Assembly (NCBI GenBank): GCA_964036665.1
Contig: OZ038531.1
Span: 19,406,168-19,470,167 of the forward strand
Reading direction: 5' to 3'
DNA: 64,000 bases
Origin: Gordius sp. MW1
Lineage: Eukaryota; Nematomorpha; Gordioida; Gordea; Gordiidae
Part shown: piece by piece, positions 58,428-64,000 of the stretch
How positions within the stretch are numbered: position 1 is the first letter of the stretch
Layout: each line of letters opens with the position of its first letter
Translations under genes and position numbers: made by a program
The notes under the pieces: model-generated
What the model saw: the letters and a program-made list of their open reading frames with translations, nothing else
Told to the model about the DNA's origin: nothing
Database searches by the model: none

Positions 58428-59723
58428 AATTGACATGCTTTATTAAAAAAAAGTATTAAATGTAAAGTGGATTTAATACAAAGATACAAGAACGAAAATA
58501 TTTATAAAAAGAATGATTAAAACACATTATCCGTTTCTTCATCTTTAAGAATGGGCATTGTATCCATCAAAGAATAAAAATTGGATTTAGCAATCGCAAT
58601 GGCAATTGATTGTCTTAGTGTGAAACTATTCGATATTTTAGAAGGGGGCGAGCGTTTATTGAGTTCTTTAAAAAAATTTAATGCGCTCTTTCCGAACGTC
58701 CCTGAGCACGACGAGACGATAGTAATAAAAACGGAGGATTCCGATAAAGCTGAGTATTTTAAGGATTTGCGATGCTCTGCCGATCCTAGGGGGTCGTGAG
58801 TATCGTTGGAGGGGGCAAACAGGTCAATACAGGTGTAGTCCCATTTTAAGAAAAGGCCTTTGTCCCATGGGATAAGTGATGAACCGTCAGGACGCATCCG
58901 CCCTTCGAGAGAGGGATCTGACGGTTCAAGGATGGAAGGAACTTTTGCCCGTTTGAGGGCAGCTTGAAGCAGTGTATTTATTTTTTGGTGCCTACTATAC
59001 CGGCTTTTGTTAAATTTACAATGCAGAGGGTGACGCGCTTCCTCATCTACAAGTGAATTACAAAGCCGGCAGGGGTATGGGGACGTGTATTTACAGCCCA
59101 AGCGGAGGGCTATGTTGAAGGACAGGGTAGGATTCTCTAAAAACATTCCCGAAAACTTACTAGGGTAAGCTTCAAGCCATTCATGACCAGATTGGTCGAA
59201 AGCCAATGACCTAAGATTGCAATGCTGTTTGGCGTCGCATGTAGAGAGAAGGTAAGCAACGGACCGCGACACCAAATTTGCATCCAAATCTTTTTGGGCA
59301 TATGATTGTGGAATGTCAACTCCTAAATTGACATTCTCATTCCATAGAGATAAGGCTTGATTGATAGAGGGGTTGAGTGAGAAAGGGACAAGGTCGTTAA
59401 TAGATTGTTTAAAAGAAAGGGAGGAGGAAATAAAGGCGGCTAAGGAAATCGCGGTTGGGGAACGAATACCTAGACCGCCAGATTTTGTGGGAAGAGTGGC
59501 TTGAAGCCAAGTATTCGTGTTAAAAGAAATATTTAAAATTAATTCAAGTGTGGATTTAAAAAAGTGTTCATAATTGTGTAAGACATCTTTAAATAAAAAA
59601 ACTTGCGTGGAGCGGAAGCAGAATAAAATTTTGCTAATGTTGTAATAATTTTTTATAATGTAAAAGGAATGATGAGAGGGCATAGATTTAAAAATGTCTA
59701 ATTTGGTTTTTAGAGAAGAAAGG
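58391..59723 (-). mobile_element. Very young 5'-truncated LINE insertion with poly(A) tail
   Basis: On the minus strand the insertion runs from the 5' truncation at 59723 to a 37 nt A tail (T run at 58390-58426 on +), with an AATAAA at 58439-58444 just before the tail. A 187 bp perfect direct repeat flanks it (58204-58390 and 59724-59910). The open frame is unbroken from the truncation point to the stop at 58517. The insertion lies downstream of the last identified RhoGEF exon, probably in an intron. Confidence 0.93.
58517..59683 (-). CDS. C-terminal part of a non-LTR retrotransposon polyprotein (388 aa from first Met)
   Basis: The frame is also open upstream of this Met to the 5' junction at 59723, so the true protein is longer and this piece is truncated by the insertion. 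Visible parts: the thumb region of the reverse transcriptase (LPTKSGGLGIRSP, about residues 65-77); a Cys/His cluster CRLCNSLVDEEARHPLHC (about 205-222) as in LINE zinc knuckles; then RPDG (264), WDYTCID (281-287) and EHRKSLKYS (304-312). This last layout occurs in the C-terminal part of many animal LINE proteins and resembles a PD-(D/E)XK-like fold (inference). The polymerase active site is absent. No stops or frameshifts occur, in agreement with recent insertion. Confidence 0.85.
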   Translation of the reverse strand: MPSHHSFYIIKNYYNISKILFCFRSTQVFLFKDVLHNYEHFFKSTLELILNISFNTNTWLQATLPTKSGGLGIRSPTAISLAAFISSSLSFKQSINDLVPFSLNPSINQALSLWNENVNLGVDIPQSYAQKDLDANLVSRSVAYLLSTCDAKQHCNLRSLAFDQSGHEWLEAYPSKFSGMFLENPTLSFNIALRLGCKYTSPYPCRLCNSLVDEEARHPLHCKFNKSRYSRHQKINTLLQAALKRAKVPSILEPSDPSLEGRMRPDGSSLIPWDKGLFLKWDYTCIDLFAPSNDTHDPLGSAEHRKSLKYSALSESSVFITIVSSCSGTFGKSALNFFKELNKRSPPSKISNSFTLRQSIAIAIAKSNFYSLMDTMPILKDEETDNVF

Positions 59724-59910
59724 AGATTATTTAATTTGCGAAAATTACGAATTTCGATATGATCACCACTTTAAAATGTGCCTTTCAAAATGGTGGAAAA
59801 AGGGTACACTTTGTGAGTTGATGAGCAGTCTATCTAGTCTATGCCTATCCCTGACTTATGATCATCTCTAGAAACCTTTTCATTTCCATCTATTGTGTTT
59901 GGCAAGCGCT
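59724..59910. repeat. Target-site duplication, right copy (187 bp)
   Basis: Perfect copy of 58204-58390. It starts with AGATTATTTAATTTGCG directly after the 5' end of the LINE and ends GGCAAGCGCT, followed by only six T in total before host sequence resumes. Confidence 0.92.
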
Positions 59911-59932
59911 TTTTTAAACGGATACAAAAGTT

Positions 59933-60103
59933 CATGGGCGTAGCCAAGAGGGGAGGGGGGCAGGAAGCGGCGGCTGCCCCCCTTTAAATCCACAAATTTG
60001 TTACAATTTATTAAAATTATGGCTAAGATTTTAAAAAGGGATTATTTTGCCCCTCCCTAAATTATTATTGCCTCCCTCTAATTCCAAGGCTGGCTACGCC
60101 CAG
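59933..60103 (+). mobile_element. MITE family A copy
   Basis: CATGGGCGTAGCCAAG to AAGGCTGGCTACGCCCA, with the GGCGGCTGCCCCCC core. It begins 22 bp after the right target duplication of the young LINE. Confidence 0.88.
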
Positions 60104-60507
60104 CCAAATTCCATGGGCGTTTGATGTTGAAAAAAACTGCACTTATAATTCACTCAAAGTTTTGCTTGCTTTATCAATCTCAACAGGCCAAAGGGGAATT
60201 GTTCTTCCACCCCCAAATCTTTCAAATTTCTTTTAAATTTAAAATATCTATATTTTGCTCCTTCTTTAATCATTTCATACTTTTTGCACCTCTACCCTTT
60301 TAATATGCCTGTCGTCTACAAGTCTAATTAAATTAAGTTCATAATTGAAAAAGAAAAACACGACCTTCGAGCATATTATTTGTCTGGGTGAAAATGTTCT
60401 TTCCATAATACATCAAAAACACTAAATACGCAAGAAATTGACAAAAAAATATCCGTTGTTTTACCTAAATCTCAAATCATGTGCAGGAAATAGTGCTGCA
60501 AAAACTG

Positions 60508-60662
60508 CTGGGATTTGTTTGGTCTATGGTTGAACCATCGATTCTGGTCATTTTTTCAAATATTGACTAAGCCTAAGGGTCGACTAAGAAAAATAGACCA
60601 AAAAATCTTTAGTCTGTTTATGTTTAATCGATTAAAACAAAAGGCCGACCAAACAAAACCCA
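60508..60662. mobile_element. Copy of the GGGTTTTGTTTGG MITE
   Basis: CTGGGATTTGTTTGGTC at the left and GACCAAACAAAACCCAAA at the right are inverted, around the family core CGATTCTGGTC...AAATAGACCAAAAAATC. Confidence 0.75.
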
Positions 60663-61083
60663 AACGTTTATACAACAGTAGCAGGAAATCACGATTTTCC
60701 CCGTTATTTCAAGATTTTGGAACCGTTTAATACAAAACGCTTCATTTTGTAGACCGAAATGCGCAACCCTAGCGACGCATACCCTCCTCTCAGCCCCGCA
60801 AAGAAACACTAGAAGATGGTTTCTAAACAAATAGCAGTGCCGATATACCAACTAATTTATTGATAAAATGTATGAAGAGGGGTGGGGAAATTTGGGGTGA
60901 GAGTTAATGGAAAATCAAATGGCAGATGTAAAAGAGCTTTTTTAGTTGGAGGTCGTCAAAGCTTGTATGCAAGCTTGGATGCTTGCCGCTCTCTCTACAG
61001 CAGAACTAACTCTTGAACAAGACAAGTTCTTGGGCTTTTAGAATATAACATTTTTAAAGGATTAAGACGACGACATCTATTTG

Positions 61084-61251
61084 CATGGGCGTAGCCAGCT
61101 TTGGAATTAGAGGGGGGCAATAATGATTTAGGGAGAAGCAAAATGATCATTTTTTGAGATTTAGCAATGATTTTAATAAATTTCAACAATTTTTTGGATT
61201 TAGAGGGGGGCAGCCGCCCCTCCCTGCCCCCCCCCCTTGGCTACGCCTATG
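61084..61251 (-). mobile_element. MITE family A copy with exact 8 bp target duplication
   Basis: CATGGGCGTAGCCAGC to CCTTGGCTACGCCTATG; flanks TCTATTTG at 61076-61083 and 61252-61259. Confidence 0.92.
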
Positions 61252-61375
61252 TCTATTTGTTAAATTTAAAGTTAATAACTTTTAATCGATAATATTGGAA
61301 TGTATGAAAATTTTATATTTGTCATGGTTAAGTTTTGGATCAGATGGTCGACAAAAATTTTAATTATAAATCAGG

Positions 61376-61512
61376 TTTGGGCATAACCAGCATTGGAATT
61401 AGAGGGGGGGGCAATAATGATTTAGGGAGAGGCAAAATCATCATTTTTTGAAATTTTCGCCATAATTTAAATAAATTTCAACAATTTATGGATTCACTTG
61501 GCTACGCCCATG
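61376..61512 (-). mobile_element. MITE family A copy lacking its GC-rich right part
   Basis: TTTGGGCATAACCAGCATTGG at the left, then ACTTGGCTACGCCCATG at the right. The GGGGCAGCCGCCCC segment is deleted. Confidence 0.82.
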
Positions 61513-61949
61513 AACTTAGGGAAGGGCATAATGGTGATTTCTTGATATTTTAAACATGATTTAAACAAATATAAAACATAACCTTTTTTTAATGGTTTAA
61601 TAATATTTAGGAACATATAGTAATATGTATTATCACTGCAATTCTAAGCCACTTGTTACTTTAAACTGAACAAAACCCTTTAAGAATAATAACTTTAAAA
61701 CATTTTTCATCCTAAAAATAAACCATTTTTTGCTGAAAAAAACCTTGGCAGTGTTTGACAAATTTAAAAATCTATCGATGTTGACTAAGATAACGTAAAA
61801 CGATACGCTAGCTAGCAATAACAGATCTATAATATAATCAAGATTTTTCTCCGATCTGATTCTGGGTTTGTGTCGTTAATGGAAGGATTCAACTAAAAAT
61901 CAATAAATAATCATTTATAAATTTTTGAGCCCGAAATAAATGAGGGATG

Positions 61950-61986
61950 TGTGGGGGAGGGGGAGGGGGAGGGGGAGGGGGAGGGG
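61950..61986 (+). repeat. (GGGGGA)n microsatellite
   Basis: About six GGGGGA units in tandem; G-rich strand is +. Confidence 0.9.
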
Positions 61987-62276
61987 CGTAATAAGCGGGC
62001 TTCGCTACAATTATCTTACAATAAGTCATTCAGGCGTCTGCCTCTGTATTAAAATTAACATCGCTTTACACCCTCATTACTGTCATTAGACGATCTTATA
62101 TTCTACAGTCGATTCCACCCCTATGTGTCTAGACCATGTTAAAACTAATTATAGCCAGTTGAGTATTAATAAACTAGTTTTTATGGTGGTTCTGGACATG
62201 GATTTACGAAATTTTTTAGTCTAAAAATAATCTGTTTTCCAATCCAATATTTTAGTGAATATTAGTAGCTCTTAAG

Positions 62277-62351
62277 GATTATTTCGATTTGGCGATGTGC
62301 TTTAAAATTTGTCATTCATTTTTCCGGGGATATTCGCTAAAACACGCTCAG
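62277..62351 (+). CDS. Weak candidate downstream exon of the RhoGEF gene
   Basis: Between CTTAAG| and CAG|gtaaaa lies a 75 nt stretch open in phase 0 (DYFDLAMCFKICHSFF at its start), which matches the phase 0 donor at 57459. Nothing ties it to a known domain, and 25 open codons are not rare by chance, so this is only a candidate. Confidence 0.2.
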
Positions 62352-62789
62352 GTAAAAACAGATTGAAATGATTCTATGATAAAATTTTCAATTCAGTATC
62401 AAATTTTCATAAAATTTTGTTCAAAATAGGATTTATTTAGAAAGTGCCTGCCTTTAATAACTTATAAGGCTACAAAATATTTTTTAAGATTTTAATATAA
62501 TTTTGGTTAATATGTAAGGTTTTTATAGTGAATGGGAGGAGCCCATCCCTGCTTTCCCCTGATTAGGCCCATGCCCACAATTAAAAATCAATGAAAAAGC
62601 TTTTCACAAAATACTCTCAGAAACATTTATTGAATTGAGCTTAATTTTGTAAATGTCACACAATGGCCTCGTTGCATATTGAGCGTGAAATAATAACTGG
62701 AGATGACAACCAATGACTCATCTTCATGCATAATTTGCCCCTTTTTAAATGTAAATGCCATATTAAAAAGTGGAAAAAACGGTTGGTAT

Positions 62790-62961
62790 CATGGGCGTAG
62801 CCAAGGGGGGGGGCAGGGAGGGGCGGCTGCCACCTTCTATATTCAAAAATTTGTTGGATTTATTAAAATTATGGCTTAAATTTCAAAAAATGTTCATTTT
62901 GCTTTGCCCCTCCCTAAATCATTATTGCCCCCCTCTAATTCCAATTCTGGCTACGCCCATG
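62790..62961 (+). mobile_element. MITE family A copy
   Basis: CATGGGCGTAGCCAAGG to TTCTGGCTACGCCCATG. Flanks GTTGGTAT and ACTGGTAT match at 6 of 8 positions. Confidence 0.9.
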
Positions 62962-63150
62962 ACTGGTATATAATATATCTTTAACGCATTATTAATAAAT
63001 TAGTTCTCTAAGCCTTCAAAAAATGCATTCCCCTCTCGTGGCTGTATGTCATATGAAACCGACCCTACATTAAATTTATATAAATATTTGGCCTTATAAA
63101 TAAATCTATATGCAGTGACTTTGAAATCTAATATAAACAACCAAAAACAG

Positions 63151-63365
63151 TGGCGTAAATGAGGGAGGGGGGCCTGTTTTTTGATTAATAACTAAATTAA
63201 ATGGGTTTTAGTTACATTAAAGACTTTAAGACACTTATAAAAACCTAGAAACATAATATATACATCTAATTTAATTTGATTTAATTTTTAACAAAATGCG
63301 CTGTTTAAAATTTTTTTGCCATATTTCCCCCCCCCCCCCCAGTTAAAATCCTGGCACGCGCCTGA
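63151..63365 (+). mobile_element. Diverged MITE related to families A and B
   Basis: Left AGTGGCGTAAATGAGGGAGGG and right CCCCCAGTTAAAATCCTGGCACGCGCC face each other as imperfect inverted ends around an AT-rich core. Confidence 0.5.
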
Positions 63366-63621
63366 CTAAAAACCATTACTTAAGATTTATCCAGCAATAA
63401 CTGTGATCAGAATAAGGCTTAATTCACTTAGCTTGGTGCCACTATTGCCATAACAACCATATGATATGACTTACTATAAAAATTCAAAGGCCTAATAAAA
63501 GTCATTTTAAAAAGTCATTAGACTTATTGACAAGGGGCGTCCTTGCTGTCCATAATGATGGAACCCCCCCCCCCCTTTATTTTATAAATACTAGTAGACC
63601 TTAAATAAATACGAACTTTGC

Positions 63622-63846
63622 CGATAGGGGTCTAAGTAGCAGAATGATGAAAAAGTAGCAGAAAAATATGACTTTTAGATAATCAATATATTAGAATTAA
63701 ATCTCAAATTGGGAGGGAATTTGATGTGCATCTAACCCTAACCCTAACCTAAAACGCTGACCAACCCTAACCCTCCTGGCCAATCTTAATCTTGATCAGT
63801 TCTGACCAATTTGGCTGCTTTTTTTCTGCTACTTTGACCGGTTCCC
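63622..63846. mobile_element. Mutator-like MITE with 9 bp duplication and CCCTAA-rich core
   Basis: Ends GGGGTCTAAGTAGCAG and CTGCTACTTTGACCGGTTCCC are inverted. Flanked by GAACTTTGC at 63613-63621 and 63847-63855. The core holds CTAACCCTAACCCTAACC (63731 on). The end GGGAACCGGTCAAAG is shared with 40157-40391. Confidence 0.85.
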
Positions 63847-64000
63847 GAACTTTGCTTATAAAACCCTATTTTACGCTTGCAAATCTAATATTTTTCAGGA
63901 TATTTGCCTCTAAATATCGTTATTACATGTCTGGGATATGACTGGATTTTATACACATTAATAAACATCTCATTTATATTCCACCGTTAAAGGAAGCAAA

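Noticed and set aside
63731-63780. Telomere end
   Set aside because: Only a few CCCTAA units, enclosed in an element with a 9 bp target duplication; it is interstitial.

Overview
This is a eukaryotic, almost certainly invertebrate animal, genomic window. It is AT-rich, with introns bounded by GT and AG, two multi-exon genes on the + strand, and a dense load of small non-autonomous transposons, LINE fragments and GC-rich repeats set in AT-rich DNA. The repeat types (a Helitron beginning TCTTATATATAAAAATG, RTE-like LINEs, hAT-like and Mutator-like MITEs) would fit an arthropod or another invertebrate. The species cannot be named from this sequence.

Gene 1 (13042-27309, +) is a complete SLC27A/FATP-type long-chain fatty acid transport protein (very long-chain acyl-CoA synthetase). 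Its 13 exons splice in frame to 650 codons plus stop, and all AMP-binding motifs are present. Gene 2 (about 41651 or 41673 to at least 57459, +) is a Dbl-family Rho guanine nucleotide exchange factor. Ten exons encode a DH domain followed by a PH domain, and its 3' end was not found in the window. No direct functional link between the two genes is visible.

Layout. 1-13041: no host gene recognised; repeats, a broken RTE-like LINE (7893-9010), two members (Z, V) of a composite repeat family, and possible decayed coding sequence near 11.8-12.3 kb. 13042-27309: gene 1, with MITEs, a 2 kb composite repeat (X) and a Helitron in its introns. 27310-41640: 3' flank and intergenic DNA with many MITEs. 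41641-57459: gene 2, whose first intron (8.3 kb) carries the inverted composite repeat Y and whose later introns carry a foldback element and a decayed LINE. 57460-64000: downstream part or flank of gene 2, with a very young LINE insertion (58391-59723) flanked by a perfect 187 bp direct repeat.

The most novel material is repetitive. (1) A composite family (X, Y, Z, V) is marked by the motif TTGCTATGCAATTTATGGGC in inverted orientation near both ends. It has internal tandem units of about 100-171 bp, tRNA-like Pol III boxes and, in Y and V, a tail of GC-rich hairpins; in Y the closing base pairs change together between C-G and T-A. (2) The LINE insertion has an extremely long target-site duplication. 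(3) Two elements with 9 bp target duplications enclose telomere-like TTAGGG/CCCTAA sequence. (4) There is a burst of about 22 CATGGGCGTA...TACGCCCATG elements, several with exact 8 bp target duplications.
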